30,045 bases of DNA from Basidiobolus meristosporus CBS 931.73 (taxonomy: Eukaryota > Basidiobolomycota > Basidiobolomycetes > Basidiobolales > Basidiobolaceae): NCBI GenBank assembly GCA_002104905.1, contig MCFE01000855.1, positions 1-30,045 on the forward strand, read 5' to 3'. The translations under genes were made by a program, and so were the position numbers. The notes under the pieces were generated by a model. That model had not been told where the DNA came from. It saw nothing but the letters and a program-made list of their open reading frames with translations, and did no database searches. Of the stretch, positions 1-10,900 are shown one piece after another; within the stretch, counting starts at the first letter, position 1; each line of letters begins with the position of its first letter.

Positions 1-1
1 A

Positions 2-889
2 GAAGCCATCACCAGCAGGGTTGCAAACTCCAAACAAGTAGCAAAGAAATGTCAGGTTATCAGGAGAGTGCTGGCAAAGGACAAGCAGGCAAAATCAGAT
101 GCATCAGTGCAGCATTCTTCAAGGAGAAAACAGAGCACAATACAACAACTACTCAGTCAAAGTTGCAGTGAGAAACTTGGCAGTGATAAAGGTGAAGGTA
201 AAGAGAGAAGAGTCTACCCAATCCAGAGATGGGTAAGCATGAGAAAAAAGCTTTTGTCCTCACCAATTGACAACATCAGCCCAGAACAGGCTGAATCCCA
301 AATTAGCCAAGAAGAATTACTAACAAGAAAGTAACTGTTTTCTCAAGAGTTGGATGTGCAATCAGTAGAGCTATACTGCAGTGAGGTAGATGTGCTTGTA
401 GAGAAAGGCAATTTGTCTACCTCTGCCTCCATCTCCTCCCATGTAGATAGAGTGGAGATCCTGCAGATAGACAAAGTCACAATGGCAAGAACTCAAAAGA
501 TTACCACATTGCCTAAAGTGGAATATTGGAACATTAATAGGCACACCAAGAGATTGCAGTACTTCTTCAAGAGCAGTGCTCCAGAAAACACACTTGAATA
601 TTGCCAGGATTTATAGCAAAGACTGGCACATGAGGTGCTAGACCTTGCAGTGCTGGCTGAAGACCTGGCCATATGGGAACCAGTGAATGGACAGTGGCAC
701 AAAGCCATAGGGTTCCCGCCAAAGTCATGGAAATAAGGCCTTACTGCAGAAGTACTTATTGAATGGTGGATTTTGATGGACTTACTTGCTAAGTGTGAGG
801 TTAGGCTCAACATTAGTGCTGGGTATAGGGACTTGTATAGGTCAGTGCAACTTGAAAGTAAGTGACAACTGAAGATTGAAAAGAAATAA
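2..889 (+). pseudogene. Decayed long reading frame, probably repeat-derived
   Basis: One frame stays readable from the left window edge to about 889, broken only by stop codons at 332 (TAA), 614 (TAG), 734 (TAA) and 863 (TGA) before the terminal TAA at 887. No frameshift is needed to follow it. The translated stretches are charged and Lys/Arg/Gln-rich at first, then contain Trp-rich segments around 660-790. I do not recognise the family. The stretch is AT-rich and has very few CpG dinucleotides, like the transposon blocks elsewhere in the window, so a transposon protein relic is the best guess. It continues beyond the left edge. Alternative: a decayed host gene. Confidence 0.5.
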
Positions 890-2100
890 ACCAATCTTTA
901 TGCATGAAAAGTAAGAGCATTGTTTGAGTCAAGAAGTAATGAGTGTGAAAAAGAGGCAATAGCCAATCAATGTACACAAATGTAGGAGGTGATTCCGTGT
1001 CCAAGATCAGAAAGCAAGAGAACTGGCACAGAACCAATCAAAAGCCAATTATGTACTGTTGTGATGAATAATCTTGACTAAGTTTTTAGTGAAATCAGGG
1101 GTGCAACTATTTTTTGACAGACATTGCATGGCATCCTGATGAGATCAATGCTGCTTAGTCATGGGATATAGTTTTGTGATGGCCTTTTGATGGGATCTTC
1201 ACCATTATTTCTCATAGGGGAGTGTGTAAGGCTAAAAAACCACCAAATGGCACTTGGCATGGATTGAAAGTGACTGCTAGAGATACCATGGTTATTGTAG
1301 AGAGGATATGATGAAGGTAGAGCTGTGTATGGGAGTTGTATACACTGGCATACATTTAAGTTGCCAATTGCAAGGGAATCTATCAAACACAACACCATGC
1401 ATCCCAACCACAAACAGCTAATATCTTTCTAGATGTGGAAATGGTGGGAAAATTGGAGGTTTTTGTCAACCACCTGATGCCCCAAGCCATTCAGCAAATC
1501 TTCCAAAGCCCATGAGCCAGTTTGCAATTCATTTAAACACCAAAGCCGGATATCATGGTGGATGGACTTGAAATAAATCTGCCAACTGGATCCCAGTTAT
1601 GTTTCGCAGGGAGCGGCACCGGGACCCACGGGTATTGCACGTAGTGCCAGGTACCATGGCCTCCACTCGGCATTGGAATAGGGTTGCTTCTACAGTCTAC
1701 CAGGTTTGGATCCATCCAATCAGGTTGGAGAGTCACCAGATGAGCCCTAACCAGTGGGAGATTTTGCGGGATTCACCCCGGCCAAACCTACGCAAACGCG
1801 GAAGAATCAGTGACGGTGGCACGGCCTAAATCACCTGCCCAGCCTCCACCTAGAATGGGACGATGAGCTGATGCATACCGAGACGGTGATCTGCGGTGGG
1901 CGAGGGAGAGGGGGAGGGTGAAAGGTCGCGGAAATTGGATCGGCTTTTGATGTCGAATGCTGGAGGGATTGAATCGGGCCCAGATTCCAAGAACCCCGAC
2001 CTAGTGAAATTAGATCCGATCGGACCGTCGTAGGTACCCCGGATTCCGGTGGGTGCGGAGTCCGCTCATCACGTCATTCGCAGTGATGACTGATTCCCCT
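890..2100. other. Gene-free stretch; repeat DNA passing into the gene island
   Basis: No supported gene. Up to about 1,540 the sequence is AT-rich with few CpGs and contains short overlapping open frames on both strands that contradict each other. After 1,540 it becomes CpG-containing and resembles the flanks of the genes to the right. This change of composition marks the edge of the first gene island. Confidence 0.6.
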
Positions 2101-2207
2101 GTCAAACATATCAGAATATTGAACAAAGGCGGGGAGGTCGACCCACCAAACATTTTAGCAGAGGGAACTCTCCACAGCTTCAAGCTTGCTTGCTTACTTA
2201 CTTACCC

Positions 2208-3368
2208 ATGACTACCGAAGGTCCTATGTCAATTTGTGTCTTGGGGTGTGGCACCATGGGGGTGGCCATCCTGTCCGGCTCCTTCGAGAGCGGAACTGAG
2301 CTCGGCGAGATCACCGCCTGCGTGTCAAGTGAGGACTCCGCGCAACGGTTGCAACAACTTTACGGCGAACAGGTGAAGGTCCTGGTGGGGGAGAACGCCA
2401 AGGGAGTGGCAAGCGCACAGGTGGTGTTACTATGGTAAATTCAAGCTCCCGAACCCCACCGTGCCTAAACCAGGGGAGTTTCCCCCCAGCGTTAACCGAC
2501 ACCCACCCCTTCTTTCTAGCACCAAACCACAGCTGGCCAAGGTGGTCTTGGAAGACCCCGAATTGAACCGTCACCTCAGCGGGAAGGTACTGATAAGCAT
2601 CTGCGCCGGGGTTACCTTGGCTCAGCTGCAGGACTGGGTACCGGAAACCACAGTGGTAATCCGGGCGATGCCCAATACCCCCTGCAAGGTAGGGCTTTTC
2701 GGTTGGAGCCCAAACGAGGCTCCATTGGAACACTGACGAACCAGCTGACGAGAAACTGTTTCTGTAGATCCGGGAGGGGATGACCGTGCTCGGCTGCCCA
2801 CCGAACACGCCCAGCCAGTACCGAGAACTTGCGTTGAATCTATTCTCCCCGCTGGGTAGGTGCCGCTTCATGGACGAGAAGCACTTCGATGCGGTGACAA
2901 GTTTAAGCGGCAGTGGACCAGCCTTCGCATGGTAACTACCTCGAATTCCTCTTCTCTCTCTCCCCCCTCTCCCCACTTGCTTGCCCCGCGTGGACTGGCT
3001 GGCACCTTTCTTACCCGATCTCCCTCCCTTGTTTACAGTGTTGTGTTGGAAGCGTTGGCGGATGGCGGGGTGATGATGGGGATTCCACGTGACGTGGCGT
3101 TGGAATTGGCTGCTCAAGGTATGAGGGTAGTCCACCAGCCGCAAATCTCACACCAATAACCTTTTTGCGACCAGCCATCCACGGAGCCGCAAGTATGGTG
3201 CTGACCACGGGCGCGCATCCGGCCGCAATCAAGGACAGCGTGACCACGCCAGGTGGATGCACGATTGCAGGACTCCTGACCATGGAGGACGGCAAGATTC
3301 GCTCCACCCTGGCCCGAACCATCCAAGAAGCCACCCAGGTGGCGTCCGAATTAGGTAAACCCAAATAG
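2208..3368 (+). CDS. Pyrroline-5-carboxylate reductase, five exons
   Basis: Catalyses the last step of proline synthesis, reducing 1-pyrroline-5-carboxylate to proline with NAD(P)H; normally a cytosolic oligomer. Exons: 2208-2434, 2520-2688, 2768-2931, 3039-3118, 3175-3368; introns of 85, 79, 107 and 56 bases all have GT...AG ends and restore phase. The spliced product is 277 residues, the usual family length. Visible features: an N-terminal Rossmann motif GCGTMG at residues 13-18; CTKPQ near residue 76, where the family has its KP motif; MPNTPCK before intron 2; SLSGSGPAF before intron 3; and the C-terminal signature region (EALADGGV, then SVTTPGGCTIAGL), which forms the substrate-binding end. 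The start at 2208 is the first ATG in frame; Met7 is also possible. It lies tail to tail with the secreted inhibitor gene. Equivalent to yeast PRO3 by family; nothing looks broken. Confidence 0.95.
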
Positions 3369-3742
3369 GTGGCCTCTCTGGCCCGACCTACCCCTCTTCC
3401 CACGAGCTCATCTCTAGCAGTGAGCCTCCACCGTTCCCATGAAGTTTTGCATGTTCCCCTTGGTCACCAAGGAGCCAAGGTATCGCGGGAATAAACGGGA
3501 ATGCGGACGCGTATGGTATTTGTTGATCAACAAGGAACATTTTATTATGGGGATGATTGAAGCAAGGGAGGGGGATCGGTTGCAAAATCATTGGTCGCTT
3601 GGGGAGGGGCCCGCCAGAAGGGAAGGAGCCCCCCAAGCGGCTAGCAAAGTCAAGACGGCATAAACTCAGCATCGTCCCAGTAAAGCATCAAGCCACCGGG
3701 AGGGTTAGCAAAATCAAGGGAATTCGAGACGCGCGGGACCGG

Positions 3743-3964
3743 TCAATAGCCGCAGCCGACGCGTGTACACTTGTATCCGCCTGCTGGCAGGCAGGTGCAT
3801 ACGTTGCATCCGTAGCGGAAGCTGCCTTCGCCGTATCTTTCGACGCAATCTTGGTAAGTGAGTTCGGCGCGCTTCACCACCTGAACCTCATCTGGAGTAG
3901 GGAGGGACTGTGTTTGGGCGAAGAAGAGCGCGAACAGGAAGGCAAAGTAGAAGATGGGGTTCAT
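3743..3964 (-). CDS. Secreted pacifastin-type serine protease inhibitor
   Basis: A 73-residue single-exon protein. Residues 1-20 form a signal peptide (hydrophobic FYFAFLFALFFA core, likely cut after TQS). A dibasic KR at 31-32 looks like a Kex2 processing site, leaving a 41-residue mature peptide. It has six cysteines (40, 53, 56, 58, 66, 71) with the spacing C-x12-C-N-x-C-x-C-x3-G-x3-C-T-x3-C, an exact fit to the pacifastin light-chain motif. In that family the bonds are C1-C4, C2-C6 and C3-C5, and the reactive bond follows the residue after the C-T pair; here this is Arg68-Val69, predicting inhibition of trypsin-like enzymes (inference). A TATA box lies about 90 bases upstream. The family is best known from arthropods, so its presence beside fungal genes is unusual. 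The main alternative is an unrelated small cysteine-rich effector matching the spacing by chance. Confidence 0.85.
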   Translation of the reverse strand: MNPIFYFAFLFALFFAQTQSLPTPDEVQVVKRAELTYQDCVERYGEGSFRYGCNVCTCLPAGGYKCTRVGCGY

Positions 3965-3977
3965 ACTGGCTGTGGGT

Positions 3978-4004
3978 AGTGGCAGTGGCAGTGGCAGTGG
4001 CAGT
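3978..4004. repeat. Hexanucleotide microsatellite (GGCAGT)n
   Basis: About four and a half copies of GGCAGT. On the minus strand it lies between the TATA box and the ATG of the pacifastin-type gene, so it is probably in the 5' untranslated region, where changes in copy number could affect expression (inference). Confidence 0.85.
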
Positions 4005-4050
4005 AGTAATGCGATGCAGAGGCTGGTGGATCAGGCTGGAGGACTGGCGG

Positions 4051-4058
4051 ATTTTATA
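4051..4058 (-). promoter_or_regulatory. TATA box of the pacifastin-type gene
   Basis: TATAAAAT on the minus strand, about 88 bases before the ATG at 3964. Position and sequence fit a core promoter. Confidence 0.6.
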
Positions 4059-5006
4059 ACCATCCAAGGAAATCCTGGAAAATCCAGTCCAAGTTACACC
4101 AATTGACCACCGATAAATGGCCATTTCAAAATAGCAGGTCCTGGGTCCGATTGCTGGTGACGGTCTCCTTGGATGCGCACCGTAGGCACTTCAAATATCC
4201 ACACTCTGCTGATTTGCCTAACGATTTGTGCAGATTTCCTGTTCGCTGGGAGATCAAACAATCAGCAACCATGCAGCTCATTACTGCTGGCCGTATTTCG
4301 GTGCAATCCACTTAGTACGCAAGCGTCTAGTGTCTATTGCTGTGCTACTGGGCAAACAATCAACCTGGACCATCGATCAGAGATCTGCCTGGAAATAGCC
4401 TATTCTACGTGAGCTGGCCCCTTCCAATGAGCGGCCAGACGAGGCGATCTCACGAATCGGGGGTTTTCTGGCTGATCAAGCGGTACTCAAGATCCAGCAG
4501 TGACGGGAACTCTGCCCTCCAGAGACACCGTCCCCATGTCAAGTTGCACCACAATTTACTCGCAATAAATCCGCTTAGATTAAGGGAGTCCGAGTGCATC
4601 CACCGGAAATCGACCGGTTCGGGAACCCCAATGAAACAATGTCTATCCTCACCCTTCATTTGTCCTTTTGGGGACGCAACTGCTATTTGCAGCGGTCTCA
4701 TCGCCATTCATGAGGCTGCGCCCGCTGCAAACCACGCGATACTGGTGTTCATCCCACTGAACCCACATCTCCTTGGGCTTCCGTCGTCGTGTGCATGGTA
4801 GCTTGCTAGTCTGGAGAGTGTCACGGCTTGATTGTTGGACTACGAATTAAGGCCGTCATTTATTTTGCCTGTTACAGTGCTACAGACAAAGTGCCGCTTA
4901 ATTTGGGGTTTACTATTAAATCTAAGTCTGGGTGAAAATCCACCCTCAGCAGCAACTTCCGATGGGGTTGGTAGTGATGGCGGTGATGGTGATCAGCCGC
5001 TACGGA
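4059..5006. other. Gene-free stretch between two minus-strand genes
   Basis: Contains the 3' flank of the thioesterase gene and the upstream flank of the inhibitor gene. Open frames on both strands (for example 4337-4801) show no recognisable domain, splice pattern or start context. A purine-rich (GRTGGT)-like patch lies at about 4970-4994. No gene is supported. Confidence 0.5.
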
Positions 5007-6520
5007 TTAAAGCCTGGGCCTGTAGCCGGTCGCCTGGCTCTCTTCTACGACGGGTTGTATGGAGCCGGTTTCTGACATTCTGATGAGCCCTTCTTGGGCA
5101 AAGGATACCACTAGTCTGCCGTCTTGGGTGAAGATCCGTCCAAAAGCTAGCCCTCTTCCTCCTACAGATCGTGGGCTCTGCGAGACAGCAGGCATCGGTT
5201 GAGTGCGCCGGACGAACAAACGGGACTTAACGGGGATAATAGCTTACCTCCAGCTCGTATAGCAACCACTCGTCCGCTCTGAATGGCTCGTGAAACCACA
5301 TTGCATGGTCCAATGAAGCAATCATCGTCAAGCGCGGGTTGGTGAATGGGTTGATTCCGTGAGGCATTAGAGCCGTGAACAGCACGAAGTAGTCAGAGCA
5401 GTAAGCAGCAATTGACTGGTGCACCGCCAAATCGTCCGAGATTTTTCCCTCGGCTCGCATCCACATCCGCTGCTCAGGACAAGGCTATCTTAGTTGCGAA
5501 ACCGTGTGTTGGCGACCACACCAAAAAGTACCTGGATTGGCTCCTGTTTTGTCGGTCCCCACATATCAAACGGATGCATGGCATCGAAACGACGAACATC
5601 AACTCTAAAGGGCTGGTCAGAATCGTTAGAGAGCGGTAACATACAGGATGTCTCGGCCGGTTCTTACCATCTCTAGTCTGCCCTCTATGTACAGTCGGTA
5701 CTCGGGGGAGATGTCCGGGTTCTCTAGCCACTGCTTGTACAGCTGGTCCGTGCTTTTCAATGTATCAGCTTGGCCCGTGGAGCATATTCGAGACTCGGGG
5801 TTTACCTTATCAGACTCTCGGGTTCTGGCACCTTTGGCATCATAAACTGGAAATCGACCATCCCAGGGGTCGGTTGATAAATGAAGAGATTTGATGGAAG
5901 TGTGATTTGGAGATTACTTGGTGCTTCAACGACGACTTTTGCTCGGTCTGGTAGCTGCAGGTGCAGGTGAAGATCCGTTTTCCTTTCTGTTTGGCTATGA
6001 CCCTACGTGTGACGTAGCTTCTTCCTGTGAAATACGGGTTAACCTTCGACTCCGTTAGCCAAAGTGACCAGCAATACCATCTCGGATTCGCTTGACGGTG
6101 TACACAATCGGCACCGAGGCTATGCCACCCAAGAGAAAATAGGAGTGCAGAGACTAAAGAAGGTTCGGTCGTTAGTAGCTTTTCCGCCTGGTTGGAGGAG
6201 ATAAACTGCATGTTTACGTGAACTTGGTAGTTTTTGGGCACGGTTTTGGAAGCGGCGGCAAGTGCCTGGCCAACCACTTGACCCCCTGTAACGAAGGTTA
6301 ATCTCAGACCGGAATTAGATGCACCCAACCGCTTTACCGAACACCGCTCTTGCGCCTGGGGGGAGGTATTGGGATTTGCTCCTATACGTATTGACATCAA
6401 TCTCTAAACCACGCAAGGAAAGCGGCAACTTAGTAACAGGGTTTCAGACAGCAACAAATGTCACTCACCCTCTAGATCGATAGCGTGCTCTAGCAAAGAG
6501 CCTAGTGATTCTGTGGCCAT
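5007..6520 (-). CDS. Acyl-CoA thioesterase, TesB/ACOT8 family, ten exons
   Basis: Hydrolyses acyl-CoA to free fatty acid and CoA; fungal and animal relatives act in peroxisomes. Exons (minus): 6520-6469, 6403-6338, 6285-6218, 6153-6078, 6024-5918, 5846-5806, 5752-5668, 5612-5532, 5469-5248, 5177-5007. All nine introns have GT...AG ends and phases agree, giving 322 residues. It has two hot-dog halves: the first with PPGARAVFGGQVVGQAL (about 31-48) and the second with SDYFVLFTALMPHG (about 217-230), SLDHAMWFH (244-252), GRGLAFGRIFTQDG and SFAQEGLIR. In E. coli TesB the catalytic triad is Asp-Thr-Gln; the Asp (246) and Gln (294) are present, while the hydroxyl residue falls in the ESPRS segment and is not certain. 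The C terminus PRL resembles a weak PTS1 peroxisomal signal. The acceptor at 5613 was chosen because it alone keeps frame into PFRVDVRRFD. Confidence 0.95.
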
Positions 6521-8718
6521 TTATTAATTTATTGTACAATGGAAGTTACAACAGAACAGTCAGCCACCATGGATACTTGATTTATAGCGCCAACGCTGTC
6601 GACAGCAAGGTGCATTCACAGTACGCTCGATGCTTCCAAATGGCCCGAAAATGGCCCTATCCAGTCGCACGATGCCAATTCGAAATTAGCTGACAAAATC
6701 TGATTAGTCATACGCAATGACGAATGGTGTGTGCTACTGGGGGTGGTTGCCCACATGATATTTGGCTGAGCAAGCTGCAGATTTACTGCTAGGTCCGAGC
6801 TAACTATGCTACCTAATCAATCCTTCAAGATGATGATTATCAAAGATATGCTGATTTTCAATAGTAGAGGTGGCGCCCATGACACATGGATATCACACCA
6901 CAGCAAGGGCTCAAAGAAGCGTTTCCAAAACCAACTGGCATGTGTTGATTTGTAATGGAGCAAAGGGCTCGGTGCATTTCCCAATCTTCAGCCGCTCCAA
7001 GCAATGCCCGGTCTCCAACGGGACGTAAAGCGCATTGATCCCCAATCTCCAATCGCGCTTTCAGAGAAAGAAAATTAGGGATTCCTAGCCTGCTAGATAT
7101 GGCATCTAAATTCCCTAATCCGATGCTAGGCGTTTCCCGCATTTAGATTCACTTACTCACGGGGATGAGAGAGGTCTACGTGCTGCTCCGGTCACGAACG
7201 TTGACACACCATGCGTTGGTGAGTACTCTGCTTTTAATACAGATCTAATCTGAGCTCGGAATTAACCATATATATGTAGAGCTGGCCAAGCGCTAAGCTC
7301 CTAACACTCCCCGATTATCTCCCGCGGATCCACCATATGCTAGCCATGTTGGCAATGGTCAGGCCCATGGGAGCTAGTCAAATGATGCTGGAGCGTATAC
7401 ATCTCTTGCGCCTCCAACATGCATCCCTGGGTTAATCCGTTCGGTTGTATAGGTCGGATGCCGGATTGAGCCCCATGCGTAATCTATGCCATACCATCTG
7501 CTGTCCAGATTCAGTATTGAGGGGGGGGGGTGGATGCCGCGATATACCCACAATCTACATGCTTTTGATGGGTGCGCTGGATGCTTATTCGTTCTCAGCA
7601 CCCGTCGTATAAAACTGGGAAAGCCTGGATGGTGGGGGATAAGGGATGCTCTGCTATGATACCAATATATGTTGGGAAAACTGGTTTCATTTGAAGATGA
7701 ATCCAACCTCAGCCGTGTCCAATCATCTGTCTAGCTCTATTGCTTGGTCCAATTGATTGGTGAGCCTTAAATTGATACCCATTGTTGATGGACATTCGCC
7801 GGACATCAGTCCAAAAGCACGTCACAACTTTCGAAGGTGCCGACGTAGGTTGGCTGATGAAATTGCTGGTGCCGATATGCTATGACGAATGATGCTGGAA
7901 ATCAAACATGGCTTCACCACCCACCAGGGGACACAGTGTTTGAGCTTTTTCGGCAGAAACATCCAATCTGGGTCACTTGATCATGCACCCTTGATCCTGG
8001 CGAACTCCCCAAGCGCCTCTTCGGGCAAGGCTGATTAGCCGCAACACTAGAGCCCTAACCACGGATGCTCAGTGACTCTGTTTTTGTGAAAGAATGCACC
8101 AACTTCCGGTTGCATTGCACACAGCACACTTGGTTATCTGTGCATGCTGATTGGGAATGCAGAACACGAAATTCCGTGAAAATACCTGCTGCTGAATCAG
8201 TCTCATGCTGCTGATCCCTATAAGCCTGAAAACTAGCCAACTAAGCAGCATTTGTTCTTAGGCAGAGGAACAAAGGATCCAAGCTATCGAATGCTGGTGG
8301 CTCCTTGGGCTGTATGATCTAGAATGGATTCTCCCAAAATTCAAATCACTTGATTATTGTCATATGGATGCATAGTGGGTAGCAACGCAGTAAGCGTCTT
8401 GTCAGACAAAATTTGAAGTTCGGTCCAGTGCCAATTCATTTCACATGAGCTTGGTGATAGGGCATGGAATCAGAAAGAGCCCCATACTCTGATCAGCACG
8501 GTTGGGCCAGAGTCCATCTGATCCAGGTGCACACCACTAAAGAGAGGCCATGGTTGACAGTGCACAAGTGTCAAAATTAACGTATTCCTGACGTTGTAGT
8601 GGGGATGGGCCCAATGGTCTTCCCAAGGCCCACCTCTCTGCATGGTGTGTGGATGCGAATTTATTGAATTAATGAATGATATTCAGCTGATGTTCTCCAA
8701 GGGTTGCACTGGAACCCA
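6521..8718. other. Gene-free stretch of about 2.2 kb
   Basis: Between the divergent side of the thioesterase gene and the 3' end of the zinc-finger gene. The open frames present (6858-7142, 7374-7706, 8055-8251) show no domain, and neighbouring frames contradict them. There is a run of ten G at about 7518-7528. The composition is that of the gene island, with CpG present. I see no supported gene or RNA. Confidence 0.5.
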
Positions 8719-9168
8719 TCAGAAGCTATGATGCCTCTTCTGGTGCTTGAGCAAGGCAGGCCTCCGAGTGAACTCCCTATCGCATCCGAGGTACTGACAC
8801 TTGTAGGGCCTTATCCCTTCGTGGCTCTTCTTGTGCCTGGCTAAGGAGGAGGAGTCAGAAAAAGAATGGCTGCAGCCGGGGAATGGGCAGCGGTGGGGTT
8901 TTTCTCCAGTGTGGATTCGTGTGTGTACAGTAAGCGCCGAGCGTTGAACGAATCGCTTAGAGCACTTCGTGCACTCGTACGGCCTTTCGCCTGTATGGGT
9001 GCGCTCATGGCGAATCAGTTCTGAGTTTCGTCTAAACGATTTCGGGCAACCACTCCAAGGGCATTTGCATATGTTGCCATATCTCATGGAGTTATCAGTA
9101 CCTGTGTGTACTGTACAAGAGGTCACTTCATGAAGGGAATAGGGATTGAGCAGGAAGTATAGATCCAT
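8719..9168 (-). CDS. Small four-finger C2H2 zinc-finger protein
   Basis: A 149-residue, apparently single-exon protein, probably a sequence-specific DNA-binding transcription factor in the nucleus. The first ATG in frame is at 9168, with a TATAAAA box about 100 bases upstream. The first 35 residues are without a known domain; the rest is four tandem C2H2 fingers. Fingers 1, 3 and 4 have C-x4-C spacing and finger 2 has C-x2-C. The linkers after fingers 1 and 2 (TGERPY, TGEKPH) are of the classical TGEKP type; the linker after finger 3 (EGIRPY) is degenerate. Helix residues at -1, 2, 3, 6 read R-S-E-R, Q-S-A-V, D-S-S-R and R-P-A-K. The protein ends six residues after the last zinc ligand region, with no room for an activation domain on that side. 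Target genes are unknown. Confidence 0.85.
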   Translation of the reverse strand: MDLYFLLNPYSLHEVTSCTVHTGTDNSMRYGNICKCPWSGCPKSFRRNSELIRHERTHTGERPYECTKCSKRFVQRSALTVHTRIHTGEKPHRCPFPGCSHSFSDSSSLARHKKSHEGIRPYKCQYLGCDREFTRRPALLKHQKRHHSF

Positions 9169-9262
9169 CAAGAGCTCATGCAGGAGCAGGCGAGAAACAA
9201 GCAATGGGGTCAATACTGTAGGGCAGAGCCTTTCGTGTGGCCATAGCTACAGCGACACGCGG

Positions 9263-9270
9263 CTTTTATA
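9263..9270 (-). promoter_or_regulatory. TATA box of the zinc-finger gene
   Basis: TATAAAAG on the minus strand, about 100 bases before the ATG at 9168. The same arrangement is seen at the pacifastin-type gene, which supports both calls. Confidence 0.55.
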
Positions 9271-10900
9271 TCGCAGCTAGCCACACCGTACTTGGGGATT
9301 GGTTCATATGATTGATCCAGAAGCCAGTTGGCTGAAGCTGCCGATGTTGACTGATCTCTAGTCCCCATGTTCGGTTGCTGAAATGAGCAACAGATGATCA
9401 AACGTCGATTGCTCCTTTAAAATCAGATCGTAAGCCGTCAGAAAGAGGCTCATATCTATGGATTCTCTGGTGATCTCCGGTATCTTTGCCAATGGTATCT
9501 GAACTGACACGATAAGTCCTTATTAAACTATGTATGATCGCAATCGAGGGCTATGGCTGTCTGAGATTCTTCATTGAGGTGCGCTGTCATTTAGCCAATA
9601 CTGCTCTGCGTATCTCGGAGATTTTGCGACGGTGTCATTGTCAAGCGTGAATGATAGCCCCATTGGTGAGTCAAGCAGGATATCGGCCGACCGGCCATTG
9701 GCTCGCCACTCTCGAGCCAGGGGAGGCCAATTCCAGTGCTTGGACCACTATTGATCAAGATTAAATTAGTTCCATCCAAACCAGCCATCTCTCTGGGCAA
9801 TCAGCGAGTGCTGAATGCTTCCGAGTCGGCAAGTAGCACACTTCTTCCACTGGTGCCATCCTTGAGATCTGCCACACCAGCGGTATGTGTAGTGCATTGA
9901 TATCCGGTTTCTGCCCCTAATTCCCTTTCGAATCCGTGCCATGGTTCCCACAAACAAACAATGTTTCTGCTCCAAGTCATCGTTGAAACCAATTTAGTGA
10001 TCCACTGGTGTTCGCGAAAGGCCAGTGCGCCAACCGTACTTGGCGTAGATTCAATGACCATTAGATCCTTCTATATATGGCCGTTTCAGCATAGAGTTAC
10101 TCAATAGGAGCTGCTGAAGGGTTTCTGCCTTGGTTGCGAGCTGCGTGCACACGACGATGCGTATGTTTATCATGCGACTGCCATTGCCCCTATTTGACTT
10201 ATGCAAAAGCCACATTTTACGGGGGTCTGTGAAGGCCGAGAACCTGCTGGACAGATTTTGAGAGTGCTCGGAGATCGCCATGATGCATGCGATATCCTCG
10301 ACTTTCTCCTGGTGTCGTTCGGTAGTGGAATAGGAGACATGCAAATAAATGACCTGCTATATCGGTTTTTGCCCCTATCTTTACTGTAGGTATTTCTGGA
10401 CAATTCCTGCGCATCACTCAACTCTTCAGAGCCAAATGACAGGAGTGTGTTAACAGGTTCCAGGTTTCCAGAGATGCCATTTGTGTGTTATATTCTTGTT
10501 CATTGTACCATGTCACGTCCCCACGGAAATCACCATACCATCTTCATGAGATTGCTGAGAAAGTTGCCCCGTTCATTATTGAATCAATCCACAGCCGTTT
10601 AAGCTTTGCGTGCTTACGGGCAGTAACACAAGGGCGCGGAATGAATCACTCTTCAGAATCAGGGCATCAGAATTGCAAGCTACGAATCTTCTCAGGTAGC
10701 TTTAGCAAACACGCATCACAATTATGCGCTGTATCCTTATATCTTACTCCAAAAGATCGTATATCATTCGTAATATTACGGGGATATCAAGCCCTATATT
10801 ACCCCGACGCATCATTGACCATACTAAGATATAGGCCTTTCCAGTCTGGTCTTGGTATCTTTGAGCTTGTTTGCAACGATTGGATACCTTTTCCTTAGAT
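9271..10900. other. Gene-free stretch
   Basis: Several open frames of 60-137 codons occur on both strands (for example 10485-10898 plus, 10051-10344 minus), none with a recognisable domain or a splice-linked neighbour. A short imperfect hairpin with CGGGG/CCCCG arms lies at 10779-10806. No gene is supported. Confidence 0.45.

Noticed and set aside
2190-2207. Upstream extension of the P5CR frame beginning with TTG
   Set aside because: A TTG start is unlikely in a nuclear gene, and the first ATG at 2208 gives the usual protein length.
4337-4801. 154-codon plus-strand open frame
   Set aside because: No recognisable domain, an opposing open frame on the other strand, and no splice or start context; looks like chance in GC-balanced DNA.
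9169-9213. N-terminal extension of the zinc-finger frame to 9213
   Set aside because: It begins with TTG, not ATG; the ATG at 9168 fits the TATA box.
10769-10780. CGTAATATTACG, containing the geminivirus origin nonamer TAATATTAC
   Set aside because: The nonamer lies within a palindrome rather than in the loop of a GC-rich stem, and there is no Rep gene or other viral sequence nearby.
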